DNA of 64,000 nt from positions 1-64,000 of the forward strand of contig JAJDUQ010000052.1 of the NCBI GenBank assembly GCA_022826505.1. Reading direction: 5' to 3'. Position numbers and translations under genes: made by a program. This stretch comes from Gammaproteobacteria bacterium (GTDB lineage: Bacteria > Pseudomonadota > Gammaproteobacteria > HK1). The first letter of the stretch is position 1, and each line of letters starts with the position of its first letter. Positions 28,000 to 37,640 of this stretch are shown here, piece after piece. The notes beneath the pieces are model-generated. The model did not search any database and had not been told where the DNA came from. It saw nothing but the letters and a program-made list of their open reading frames with translations.

Positions 28000-29340
28000 A
28001 TGTCTCTCCTGCAACCGGACCCTGCGCAGTCCGAGCCCCGTGATTCCTCGCCGGTCGAGGTGCTCGTGGCAAGCCCCGAGCGGCTCGGAACGGCGCCTGG
28101 GCTCGACGGCATCGTCCGACCACTCTCCACGCAGGAGTTCATCGACACCCGCTACCGGGACAAGCGCGCGGTCCTGTTCCGCTCGGAGAGCCCGCGCTTC
28201 GCCTCCCTGTGCACCTGGGAGGAGCTCAACGAGCTGCTCCTTCTGGGCTTCGGGCAGGGCCGAATGCGCCTCGTCCGGGACGGCGGGCCGATCGCCGAGC
28301 GCAACTACACCACCCCGAAATTCGGCCACGGATGGAGAGGGCCGCGCGAGGGCGAAGTCCGGCTCGACGACCGGCGGCTGACCGCCTTTCTGCGCAAGGG
28401 CGCCACCGCTATCCTGCGCGGGATCGAGGATTTCCATCCCCCCGTTCGTCTCCTGGTCGATACCTTCGAGGAAGCCCTGGGCAGCTACACCGGAGTCAAC
28501 CTCTACGCCTCATGGGCGGCGACCCGAGGCTTCTCGACGCACTGGGACGACCACGACGTGTTCATCCTCCAGGTCGCCGGTGCAAAGCGTTGGCACCTCT
28601 ACGGCGAAACCCGCCGCTTTCCGCTCATCATGGATTCGGAAGCGAACCTGACGCCGCCTCCGGAGAGGGTGTGGAGCGAGGTCCTCCGGGCGGGCGATGT
28701 CCTCTACATACCGCGGGGCTGGTGGCACGACGCCCGCACCGAGGCCGTCGATGGCGCCGGCGGCACAGGAAGCCTGCACCTCACCGTCGGCGTCATCTCG
28801 GTCACCGGGTTCGACTTCATGGCGTGGCTCTCCGGCCGGCTCGCCCGTCACGAGGCGTTCCGCCGCGACCTCCCCCACCCTTCCGACGTGACTGGCGACG
28901 CCCACTACGCAGCACTCCGGGAGCTCGTCCTCGAAGAGCTTGGCGGAGACGCCGGACGGAGGTTCCGCAGCCACCTGCGCTCCACCTGGTCCGAGCACCC
29001 GCGCACGACACTCGGCCCATACCTCGAGCCCTGGAAGTCTCCCGACTGGGAGAGTCACGGAATCCGGCTCCGAGGCGCCCGGTATGCGACGCTGGAGCGG
29101 AACGCCGACGGGGACACGGTGCTGGAGGCGAACGGCTACCGCTGGACCTTCGACCCTCGGTGCATGGAGCTGATCGTTCCCCTGATCCAGGGCGGAACGG
29201 TGAGGGTCGGCACCTTCCGGGAAGCGGCCCCGGAGGGCGCTCCGGCATCGCTCGCCGACGAGTTCCTCGTGCTGCTGGTCGAACGCGGGATCGCGCACTG
29301 CGTTCCGCCGGACCCCGCTTTCGACCCGAGCACTGAATGA
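28000..29340 (+). CDS. JmjC/cupin-4-type 2-oxoglutarate/Fe(II) oxygenase
   Basis: GVNLYASWAATRGFSTHWDDHDVFILQVAGAKRWHLY ... GDVLYIPRGWWHDA; ribosomal-oxygenase-like fold signature. Confidence 0.85.
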   Translation: MSLLQPDPAQSEPRDSSPVEVLVASPERLGTAPGLDGIVRPLSTQEFIDTRYRDKRAVLFRSESPRFASLCTWEELNELLLLGFGQGRMRLVRDGGPIAERNYTTPKFGHGWRGPREGEVRLDDRRLTAFLRKGATAILRGIEDFHPPVRLLVDTFEEALGSYTGVNLYASWAATRGFSTHWDDHDVFILQVAGAKRWHLYGETRRFPLIMDSEANLTPPPERVWSEVLRAGDVLYIPRGWWHDARTEAVDGAGGTGSLHLTVGVISVTGFDFMAWLSGRLARHEAFRRDLPHPSDVTGDAHYAALRELVLEELGGDAGRRFRSHLRSTWSEHPRTTLGPYLEPWKSPDWESHGIRLRGARYATLERNADGDTVLEANGYRWTFDPRCMELIVPLIQGGTVRVGTFREAAPEGAPASLADEFLVLLVERGIAHCVPPDPAFDPSTE

Positions 29341-29365
29341 CACGTCGGGCGGCCAGCCCACCGGG

Positions 29366-29665
29366 TCAGGCCATCTGCCGGCGGACCAACTCCATGAAGG
29401 GACCCTCGGCCTTCATCAACACCCGAAGGTACCCGTCTGCGACACCCGGCCCTCCTGCAGCACGTAGATGCGGTCGGCCATCCGGATGGTCGACAGATGG
29501 TGGGCACTGACGAAGCGGGTGATGGCGAGTCCCGCCACGCCCTGCATCTGACCGTCTGCATCCACATCGGCATGGCGACGATGTCTTCGTCGATGGCGGC
29601 AGGCGGTCGCCGGACTCGCGTGGGTACGGCCGAGGTGGCGGTGTCCACCGCCGGCCCGGTGCTTG
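29366..29665 (-). pseudogene. decayed 3' end of a second NHLM-type ABC2 transporter gene
   Basis: Fragments in two frames: [49 protein letters not shown], and [16 protein letters not shown], matching intact ABC2. Confidence 0.8.
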
Positions 29666-29919
29666 AAGCCCTATAGCGGATACGCTACATGACGGGGATG
29701 GGATAGACGGTCGAAACCGTCTCGGCCGTCGATGCCGAAATCGCATTCGAGGCCCTGCCCGTGGCGGTGCGCGCCCGGACGGAGCTCACCCACGCGGCTG
29801 ACGGTGGGTCTGGTGCGGGACGAGGGCCGAGGCGGGACCTCGGAGTTCCAGCCCTGGTTGAATCGCCGACGCGACAGCATGTGGTTCGGCGGGCAAGCGC
29901 GACGATGTCCACCGCAGGT

Positions 29920-31278
29920 CTACACCAGCAGCGCGTTGTGATTCCGGGCGATGAAGTCAGTCGCAGCGTCTCCGGCGCGAAACTCGGGATGTGTTACGCA
30001 GGCGGCGAGATACCCTGCATTCGTGGCGATACCGCCGACTTCGACCGAGTCGAGCGCTTCGCGCATCCGGTCGATGGCGGCGTCACGGTCGTCACCGCGC
30101 ACGATGATCTTCGCGAGCAGCGGATCGTAATGGAAGGTGACCTCGTCACCCTCGCGGAAGCCGGTGTCGATACGCACGTCGGGGCCTGGCTCCGGCAGTC
30201 GAAAACGGACGAGCCGACCCGGCGACGGCATGAAGTGCCTTGCAGGATTCTCGGCGTAGAGCCGGCATTCGATGGCGTGGCCTGACGCGATGACGTTCCC
30301 TTGCTCAATCGGAGTCAGATTCCCGCGGACGAGTTCGATCTGCCAGGCCACGAGGTCGGTGCCGGTCATCATCTCGGTCACCGGATGCTCGACCTGGATG
30401 CGGCAGTTCATCTCGAGGAAGAAGTAGTCCATCCGCTCCGCGTCCACCACGTACTCCACCGTGCCGGCGCCGTGGTAGCGCTCGTGCCGGCACAACGCGA
30501 CCGCGGCTTCGGCCATGTCGTCGCGCAGCGACTCCGACAGCCCGGGGGCCGGTGATTCCTCGATTACCTTCTGGAAGCGCCGCTGTACCGAGCAGTCGCG
30601 TTCGTGCAGATGCACCGCTTGGCCGTCGCCGAAGCCGAAGACCTGAATCTCGATGTGCCGCGCCCTTTCGACGAAACGTTCCAGATAGATGGCCGGATTG
30701 CCGAACGCCTTGCCGGCCATCGATGCGGTCGCCTCGGCGACCTTGCGCAGCGAGGCCTCGTCGTCCACCTTGCGCATCCCGATCCCTCCGCCGCCCGCGG
30801 ACGCCTTGACCAGCAGCGGGTAGCCAACCTCGGCCGCCGCGTCCTCGATGCCGTCGAGCGTCTCGGCGTCGAATCGCGGACTTCCGGGCAGCACCGGCAC
30901 GCCGGCGGTACTCGCGATCTCGCGGGCGCGCTCCTTGTCGCCCATGTTCTCGATCGATCGGGGATCGGGACCGATCCAGACGAGTCCCGCCGCCTCGACC
31001 GCACGCGCGAACGCCGCGTTCTCGGACAGGAATCCGTACCCTGGGTGGATGCCTTCAGCGCCGGACGCGATTGCCGCCTCGACCAGGCGGGCCCCCACCA
31101 GATAGCTCTCCCGCGCGGGTGGCGGACCGATGGGCACCGCCTCGTCGGCGAGCGTGACGTGGCGCGCACCGGCATCCGCCTCGGAATGCACCGCGACGGC
31201 AGCGATCCCCAGGCGGCGGCAGGATTCAATGACCCGACAGGCAATCTCGCCCCGGTTCGCGATGAGGATCTTCTTCAC
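29920..31278 (-). CDS. acyl-CoA (acetyl/propionyl) carboxylase biotin carboxylase subunit
   Basis: KKILIANRGEIACRVI, KASAGGGGIGM, EMNCRIQVEHPVTEM. Confidence 0.93.
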   Translation of the reverse strand: MKKILIANRGEIACRVIESCRRLGIAAVAVHSEADAGARHVTLADEAVPIGPPPARESYLVGARLVEAAIASGAEGIHPGYGFLSENAAFARAVEAAGLVWIGPDPRSIENMGDKERAREIASTAGVPVLPGSPRFDAETLDGIEDAAAEVGYPLLVKASAGGGGIGMRKVDDEASLRKVAEATASMAGKAFGNPAIYLERFVERARHIEIQVFGFGDGQAVHLHERDCSVQRRFQKVIEESPAPGLSESLRDDMAEAAVALCRHERYHGAGTVEYVVDAERMDYFFLEMNCRIQVEHPVTEMMTGTDLVAWQIELVRGNLTPIEQGNVIASGHAIECRLYAENPARHFMPSPGRLVRFRLPEPGPDVRIDTGFREGDEVTFHYDPLLAKIIVRGDDRDAAIDRMREALDSVEVGGIATNAGYLAACVTHPEFRAGDAATDFIARNHNALLV

Positions 31279-31403
31279 ACCGACACGCAGAGCCGGAACG
31301 TCTCCGCGCGCTCGGCAAGCACCGCGTGCCGGCGAGCGTGACGCCGTTCCGTCTTCAGGAATTCCGGAGCGAGATTTACCATGCGCGACATTCTGCCGTC
31401 ACA

Positions 31404-31733
31404 ATGGCGCGACGCACCATGGCCGAAACCATCCGCAGGGTCACCCTGCGGCGTCTCGGGATGCCGCTGCACGTCCCGTACAAGCTCTCCTACCGCACCT
31501 TCGAGGAGTTCGAGCCCTATCTTGTGGAGATCGTCACCACCGAGGGGGGGCACGGCTTCGGGGACGGGCACATCTCGCCGGGATCGAGCGACGAGACTCG
31601 CGAAGGGGGCTGGGCATTCTCGCGCGAGATGGCGGGCGCCTTGCTCGGAAACCGGCCACGCCTCGACCATGATCGGGTTGCGGGGCACACGACGGCATGC
31701 GAGATATTCGAGGAATTCACCCATGCCTCATGA
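31404..31733 (+). pseudogene. N-terminal fragment of a mandelate racemase/muconate-lactonizing (enolase superfamily) protein
   Basis: IRRVTLRRLGMPLHVPYKLSYRTFEEFEPYLVEIVTTEGGHGFGDGHISPGSSDETREGGW; barrel domain absent. Confidence 0.6.
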
Positions 31734-33258
31734 CGAAATGCTGGCCGAGCTCGACCGCAGGCGTGAACGCGCATCGGCGATGGGCGGCGAGGAGAAGCTC
31801 GCCCGGCGCCGGGAACGCGGCACCCTCAATGCGTTGGAGCGGCTGAGCCACCTCGTCGACGAAGGCTCGTTCGTCGAGACCGGCCTCCTCGGCGCGTCGG
31901 GGATGTTCGCCGCCGACGTCGCGAAGACGCCACGCGACGGCAAGGTCGCGGGGTTCGCCCGCATCGACGGCCGCGACGTGGCGGTCTGCGTCAACGACTT
32001 CACCGTGAAGGGTGCCTCCACCAGCGCCACCAACTCGAAGAAGATGGCGCACATCCGGCGCGTGGCGACCGAGAAGGGCTTCCCGTTCGTCCACATCGGA
32101 GAGTCCACCGGGGCGCGGCTGCCGGATGCGATGGGCTCGCGCGGGATGGGCCTGCTGCTCGGCAACGATCCGACCCAGTTCCGCCGCACCCGGGAGAGCC
32201 CCTGGGCGGCGGCGGCGCTCGACGCCTCGTTCGGGTCGTCGGCGTGGCTGTGCTGCGTGTCGGACTTCGCGGTGATGAAGAAGGGCTCGACGATGTGCGT
32301 GTCCAGCTCGCGGCTGGTGTCGATGGCCATCGGCGAGGAGGTCGATCTCGAGGAGCTTGGCGGCTGGCGGCTGCACGCCGAGAGCACCGGGCTCATCGAC
32401 CGGTTCGTCGACACCGACGAGGAGGCGATGGACGAGATCCGGCGCTTCCTCTCCTACATGCCGAGTCACAACATGGAGGCGTCGCCGGCGGTGCCGGTGG
32501 CGGCCGATGCGGCCGGGGATCAGCGGCCAATCCTCGACGTGCTCCCCGAGCGCCGCACCCAGGTCTACGACATGCGGAAGATCATCCGCATTCTCGTCGA
32601 CAGGGGCAGCTACTTCGAGCTGAAGCCCCGCTTCGGCCGCCCTGCCGTCACCGCGCTCGCGCGACTGAACGGACGCAGCGTCGGCGTCGTGGCCAACAAC
32701 CCGATGGTCGGCGGCGGCGCCCTCTCCGCCGAGGCGTGCCGGAAGATCATCGACTTCCAGGTGCTTTGCGACTCGTTCAACATCCCCATCGTGCGGTTGA
32801 TGGACACCCCGGGCTTCGTCGTCGGCACCGACGCCGAGCGCAAGGGCGCCCCCGGGTGGATCATGAACTTCATGAACTGCACCTGCCTCGTCACGGTGCC
32901 GAGCATCACCGTGCTGGTGCGCAAGGCCTACGGCCGCGCCTACGTCGCGATGGGCGGCGGGCGGCACAACGACGAGATGATTGCGTGGCCGGGCGCCGAG
33001 GTGAGCTTCATGGATCCGGTGTTCGCGACCACCATCGTGCACGGCAAGGCACCTGGCGACGAGGGTTTCGAGGAGGCGCTGGCGCACATCCGCAAGGACA
33101 TCGAGGTGTGGGACATGGCGACGATCTACTCGGTGCAGAACGTCATCAAGCCACAGGAGACGCGCGACTACCTGATTCGCATGCTCGACGTGTACCGCAA
33201 CCGGCGCAGCGCGGAGATCGGGAAACATCTCATGCAGAACTGGCCGACGAGCTTCTGA
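31723..33258 (+). CDS. acyl-CoA carboxylase carboxyltransferase subunit
   Basis: ESTGARLPDAMGSRGMG, MDTPGFVVGTDAERKG, MGGGRHNDEMIAWPGAEVSFMDP. Confidence 0.92.
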   Translation: MPHDEMLAELDRRRERASAMGGEEKLARRRERGTLNALERLSHLVDEGSFVETGLLGASGMFAADVAKTPRDGKVAGFARIDGRDVAVCVNDFTVKGASTSATNSKKMAHIRRVATEKGFPFVHIGESTGARLPDAMGSRGMGLLLGNDPTQFRRTRESPWAAAALDASFGSSAWLCCVSDFAVMKKGSTMCVSSSRLVSMAIGEEVDLEELGGWRLHAESTGLIDRFVDTDEEAMDEIRRFLSYMPSHNMEASPAVPVAADAAGDQRPILDVLPERRTQVYDMRKIIRILVDRGSYFELKPRFGRPAVTALARLNGRSVGVVANNPMVGGGALSAEACRKIIDFQVLCDSFNIPIVRLMDTPGFVVGTDAERKGAPGWIMNFMNCTCLVTVPSITVLVRKAYGRAYVAMGGGRHNDEMIAWPGAEVSFMDPVFATTIVHGKAPGDEGFEEALAHIRKDIEVWDMATIYSVQNVIKPQETRDYLIRMLDVYRNRRSAEIGKHLMQNWPTSF

Positions 33259-33442
33259 TGTCACCCGCGCGACACCGCCTGTCGCGGTCCGGATCGGACG
33301 CGAGGAGCGGCGCCTGCGCCGTCACGAAGGCGGTTTCGAATCGGGATGCGTCTCCCCGCGCGGTCGTGCCCCGGATCCCTTCGGCGTGGTCGTTGCGGCG
33401 AATGCGGCCGGAGCGGCAATCCCGCACTCGCGGAACCGCGCC

Positions 33443-35809
33443 ATGCCGGCCGGCCACGATGCGGTGGCGAATGCGGCCGCTGGGCTCGGGCGCACGCGCA
33501 CGCATCCGCCGTGCCGGGACGCGCTGGTGGGAATTGGCACGGAGACGCGTGCGGCCTGGTCCGCCCGGAACCGGAATGCACAGGCGGTGAGCCGCTCGAT
33601 CGTCGCCGCCGCTCTCGAAGCCGGTCGCCATGCGCTGACCGAGATCGAGGGCAAGACGCTGCTTGCCGAGTGCGGAGTCGGGGTCCCGCGACACCGGATC
33701 GTGACCGGTGCCGAAGAAGCGACTTCCGCCGTCACCGGCCTGCGCGGCCCGTTCGCGGTGAAGGTGGTCTCCAGCGACATCCTCCACAAGAGCGACGCCG
33801 GAGGTGTCGCGCTCGGGTTGCTGGACAGTACCGACGTCGCCGACGCCATTCGTGACATGGCACGCAAGACCGCCATCGCCGCCGCCGCGGTCGATGGCTT
33901 CCTCGTGGAGGAAATGGCGCCGGCCGGTCTGGAGGTCGTGGTCGGGGCGGTTCGCGATCCACAGTTCGGCCCGATGGTGATGGTTGGTATGGGCGGAATT
34001 TTCGTCGAGGTGCTCGGCGACGTGAGTTTCCGGCTTTGCCCGATTGTCCGGTCGGAGGCCGCCGCGATGCTCGATGAACTCAAGGGCGCGGCGCTGCTCG
34101 ACGGTGCGCGCGGAGCCGATCCGGTCTCGCGCGAAGCCGTCGTCGATGCGCTGCTCGCCGTCGGCGGCGAGGGCGGGTTGATGCTCCGCGAGGAAGGTAT
34201 CGCCGAGATCGACGTGAACCCGATCATCGCCACCGCCGACGGTGCGGTGGCGGTCGACGCGCGCGTGCTTCTGCGCCCCCCCGACAACACCGCCAGAGCG
34301 CTCGGGAAGCGCGCGCGCGACGACCTGTCGACACTGGAGCGATTTCGCCCGCTGTTTCGCCCCGGGACGGTGGCGGTGGTCGGTGCCTCGGCAACGAAGC
34401 CGACCATCGGCAATACGTTCATTCGCCGCATGCAGGCGTTCGGCTACCCCGGCACGATCTACCCGATCCATCCCAGGGCCACGCACATCGAGGCGCTGCC
34501 CGCGTATCCGAGCCTCGGCGAGACACCGGAGCCGGTGGACTACGCCTACGTGGCCATCGGCGCCGAGCGTGTGCCGAATCTCCTCGCCACCGCCGCCGGC
34601 AACGTGGCCTTCGCGCAGGTCATCACCAGCGGGTTTCGCGAGGAGGGCAACTCCGATCTGGAGGATCGCCTGGTCGCCGCCGCCCACGCCGCCCGCGTGC
34701 GGCTCGTCGGCCCCAACTGCCTCGGCACGTACTCGCCCCGCGACCGCAGCCTCACCTTCCCCGTCGACGCTCCCACGGAGTCGGGGCGCATCGGCGTCGT
34801 CACCCAGAGCGGAGGCCTCGGCACCGACGTCATCAAGCGCGGGCAGTGGAAGGGGCTCGGCCTGTCCGCGCTGGTGACCGCGGGCAACTGCGCCGACGTG
34901 GGGCCCGCGGACCTCGTCGAGTTCTACCTCGCCGACGACCGGACCGATGCGATCGGACTCTATCTGGAGGATGCAGGCGACGGTCGGCGCTTCTTCGAGC
35001 TGCTGCGCGGAGCGTCGCGGCCCAAGCCGGTAGTGGTGCTTCGCGGCGGGCGCTCCGGCCCCGGTCGGACCGCCGCGATGTCGCACACCGGGGCGCTCGC
35101 GGGCGACGGCCGCGCCTGGAATGCGCTCGCGGCGCAGACGCCGGTCGTCCTGGTCGATACCGTGGACGCGTTCCTCGATGCGCTGATTGCGGTGCAGTAC
35201 CTGACCCTGCGCCCTGAACGGCCCACGACTTCGGTCGCGCTGTTCGGCAACGGCGGCGGCACCGGCGTGCTCGCGACCGACTTCTTCGCCGAGCGCGGGC
35301 TCGCGGTGCAACCGTTCGAGGGCGCGGCGAAGGAAGCGCTCCTCGCCCTCGGGCTGCCGCCCGGCACGAGCGTCGCCAACCCCGTGGACACGCCGGTGAT
35401 CACCCTGCAGACCGGCGAGGGACGCATCGCGAACGAGATTCTGGACATCATCTACCGGCACGCGCGACCCGACGCGGTGGTGATGCACCTCAACCTCGCG
35501 TCGTTCGTGGGGCGGGCCGGCGTCGACCCGGTGGACAACCTCATCCAGGCCGCGGTGCGCATCGGGCACGCCTACCCGGGCCAGGCCCACTTCGCGCTCG
35601 CGCTGCGGGTGGATGGCTCGCCGGAGCTCGACGACGCGAAGCGCCGTTACTGCGCGCTCGCCCGCGATGCGGGCATCCCGGTATTCGACGAGCTCCCCGA
35701 GGCGGCGCGAGCCCTCGCCGCAGTCGCGCACCTCGAACGCGCCCTGGGCCGCATGGATTCCCGCCTTTGCGGGAACGACACAAACGCAGAGTCCGTCATT
35801 CCCGCGTAG
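33443..35809 (+). CDS. acyl-CoA ligase (ADP-forming), fused ATP-grasp/CoA-binding subunits
   Basis: KTLLAECGVGVPRHR, LKVVSSDILHKSDAGGV-like region, VAVVGASATKPTIGN, LVGPNCLGTYSP, SHTGALAG; exact start uncertain. Confidence 0.85.
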   Translation: MPAGHDAVANAAAGLGRTRTHPPCRDALVGIGTETRAAWSARNRNAQAVSRSIVAAALEAGRHALTEIEGKTLLAECGVGVPRHRIVTGAEEATSAVTGLRGPFAVKVVSSDILHKSDAGGVALGLLDSTDVADAIRDMARKTAIAAAAVDGFLVEEMAPAGLEVVVGAVRDPQFGPMVMVGMGGIFVEVLGDVSFRLCPIVRSEAAAMLDELKGAALLDGARGADPVSREAVVDALLAVGGEGGLMLREEGIAEIDVNPIIATADGAVAVDARVLLRPPDNTARALGKRARDDLSTLERFRPLFRPGTVAVVGASATKPTIGNTFIRRMQAFGYPGTIYPIHPRATHIEALPAYPSLGETPEPVDYAYVAIGAERVPNLLATAAGNVAFAQVITSGFREEGNSDLEDRLVAAAHAARVRLVGPNCLGTYSPRDRSLTFPVDAPTESGRIGVVTQSGGLGTDVIKRGQWKGLGLSALVTAGNCADVGPADLVEFYLADDRTDAIGLYLEDAGDGRRFFELLRGASRPKPVVVLRGGRSGPGRTAAMSHTGALAGDGRAWNALAAQTPVVLVDTVDAFLDALIAVQYLTLRPERPTTSVALFGNGGGTGVLATDFFAERGLAVQPFEGAAKEALLALGLPPGTSVANPVDTPVITLQTGEGRIANEILDIIYRHARPDAVVMHLNLASFVGRAGVDPVDNLIQAAVRIGHAYPGQAHFALALRVDGSPELDDAKRRYCALARDAGIPVFDELPEAARALAAVAHLERALGRMDSRLCGNDTNAESVIPA

Positions 35810-35850
35810 CGTGTCCCCGCGACGGCGGGGGAGCGGGGATCTGCGGAATT
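35753..35850. repeat. dispersed-type palindromic repeat with two GC-rich hairpins
   Basis: ggaTTCCCGCctttGCGGGAAcgac ... cattcccgcg ... tCCCCGCgacgGCGGGG; runs through the ligase stop codon. Confidence 0.6.
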
Positions 35851-35972
35851 CGGGACCGATTCTCCTCGAAATACCGTCAACCGATGACGGATGTCCTCGG
35901 CCCGCGGCGCGACGCTGACGCTTCCCGCGCGGGCGCCCTGGGCCGGTTGCGTCCCGCGGGCCGATTCGCCGT

Positions 35973-36194
35973 TCAGGCCTCGAGCCGTGCGACCACCGTT
36001 CCTTCGGTGACGACGGCACCCTCTTCCGTGAGTATCGCGGCGACGGTTCCGTCCTCCGGTGCGGTGACCGGAATCTCCATCTTCATCGACTCCAGAATCA
36101 GGATCGCCTCGTCCTCCTCGACGCGGTCTCCCACCGCCTTGACGATCTTCCAGACGTTGCCGGTGATCTCGGTCTTGATGTCGAGTGTCGCCAC
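35973..36194 (-). CDS. biotin/lipoyl attachment protein (acyl-CoA carboxylase biotin carrier)
   Basis: ILESMKMEIPVTAPEDGTVAAILTEEGAVVTEGTVVARLEA; GTG start. Confidence 0.85.
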   Translation of the reverse strand: MATLDIKTEITGNVWKIVKAVGDRVEEDEAILILESMKMEIPVTAPEDGTVAAILTEEGAVVTEGTVVARLEA

Positions 36195-36441
36195 TTGAGT
36201 TTCTCCCAGTCTGTCCGTAGACCTCGCACAGGGCCCTCCCGGTGCGTCCGAGCGATTTCCGTGCCGCTGGCGTATGCGGCGATTCAATCCATGCAACGCA
36301 CCGTCTCGTCCCGACCGCCGCTCGCTGCCGCATCCGCCGTGCGGTGCGGCCCCATCGCCGAGGTCCGGTCGGGACGGTGCGACGGCTGGAAACATGTGCA
36401 AGTGAAGCCGGCACGGCCGCACGACCGTGCCGGTGCCGCGC

Positions 36442-37344
36442 TCAGACCGGAGCCGCCTCGGCCTTGACCTGGGTACGGTGCATCACCCGGCGAACTTCCG
36501 GCGGGAACGCGTCGCGCCGGTGCATGACGCAGCGGTTGTCCCAGATCACGAAATCGCCGACCCGCCACCGCTGATGCCACGTCCGGGCGCCGAGTTCCTC
36601 GACATGCGCCCACAACGCGTCGAGAAGCGATTCCGAGTCGGCGAGCGGCAACCCGTTCACGTAGGTGTTCTGCCGTCGGCCGACATAAAGCGCCTTCCTT
36701 CCCGTCTCCGGATGCGTGCGCACGATGGGATGGCTCGATCCCGGCAGCGCCGCGACGTCCAGCGTCCCGCTCGCCTTCGCCTCGGCGAGCGGCGGGCCAC
36801 CGGCTCGATCGTACCCATCCAGCGTGTACTGGGTGTCATGCTTGATGGTGCGTCCCTCGACCTGCGCCCGAAGCGTCTCCGGAAGTGTCTCGTGAGCGTG
36901 ATACATGTTGAGGAACCCGGTGTCGCCCTCGCCCTCCGGCACTTCAAGGGAGAACAGGCAACTCGCCTTCGGCGGGACCGGCGTGTAGGACATGTCCGTA
37001 TGCCACAGGCATTCGCCGTCGCCGAGCGACCCGATCGGCGACCCGTTCTCGACCACGTTCGATATCACGAACATCTCGGGAAGCCCTTCGACGAACGCTT
37101 TGCCGTGACCCGGAATCGGGGCGAGATCGAGCTCGCCGAACCGGCGGCTGAAGTCAATCATCTGCGGGTCGGTGAGGACCTGATCGCGGAACCGGAGCAC
37201 CTGGTGGTCGAGCCACGCGCGATAGATGCGGTCGAAGACGGCCTCGCTCATCGGTGCGGCGAGGTCGACCCCCGTTATGTCCGCCGCAATCGTGTTCGAA
37301 AGTGGACGGACCTCAATCACATCGGATGCGATGGTCGCTCGCAT
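36442..37344 (-). CDS. TauD/TfdA-family 2-oxoglutarate dioxygenase
   Basis: LGDGECLWHTDMSYTPVPPKASCLFS; MHRRDAFPPEVRRVMHRTQV. Confidence 0.9.
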   Translation of the reverse strand: MRATIASDVIEVRPLSNTIAADITGVDLAAPMSEAVFDRIYRAWLDHQVLRFRDQVLTDPQMIDFSRRFGELDLAPIPGHGKAFVEGLPEMFVISNVVENGSPIGSLGDGECLWHTDMSYTPVPPKASCLFSLEVPEGEGDTGFLNMYHAHETLPETLRAQVEGRTIKHDTQYTLDGYDRAGGPPLAEAKASGTLDVAALPGSSHPIVRTHPETGRKALYVGRRQNTYVNGLPLADSESLLDALWAHVEELGARTWHQRWRVGDFVIWDNRCVMHRRDAFPPEVRRVMHRTQVKAEAAPV

Positions 37345-37355
37345 GCGGTTATTCC

Positions 37356-37370
37356 CGTATCGACGATACG
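37356..37370. promoter_or_regulatory. perfect 15-bp palindrome, candidate operator upstream of the TauD-type gene
   Basis: CGTATCGACGATACG; a further CGTATCG half-site at 37378-37384. Confidence 0.4.
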
Positions 37371-37640
37371 CAACAACCGTATCGTCGACGCTCAGGACAC
37401 GCAACTCCGCAATTCGCGAGCCCTGCGAGCGCGCGTCGTACGCGTATCGACCCCCGAATCGGGCAGCCGCGGCTGAGACTTTCCCGCGAGAAGTGTAAGC
37501 TCGACAATGGCCTGCGGTCCGGGGCGCGAGTGGCCCGGGAGATTCCCGTGGCACCCGGCCCGTTGCAATGCCGACGGTTCGACGACTGCCGAAGAGCCTT
37601 GGGCCGCCAGTCTCCGCATTGGACGCACGACCGAATCGAG

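Noticed and set aside
33230-36019. 929-aa minus-strand ORF
   Set aside because: Antisense to the acyl-CoA ligase.
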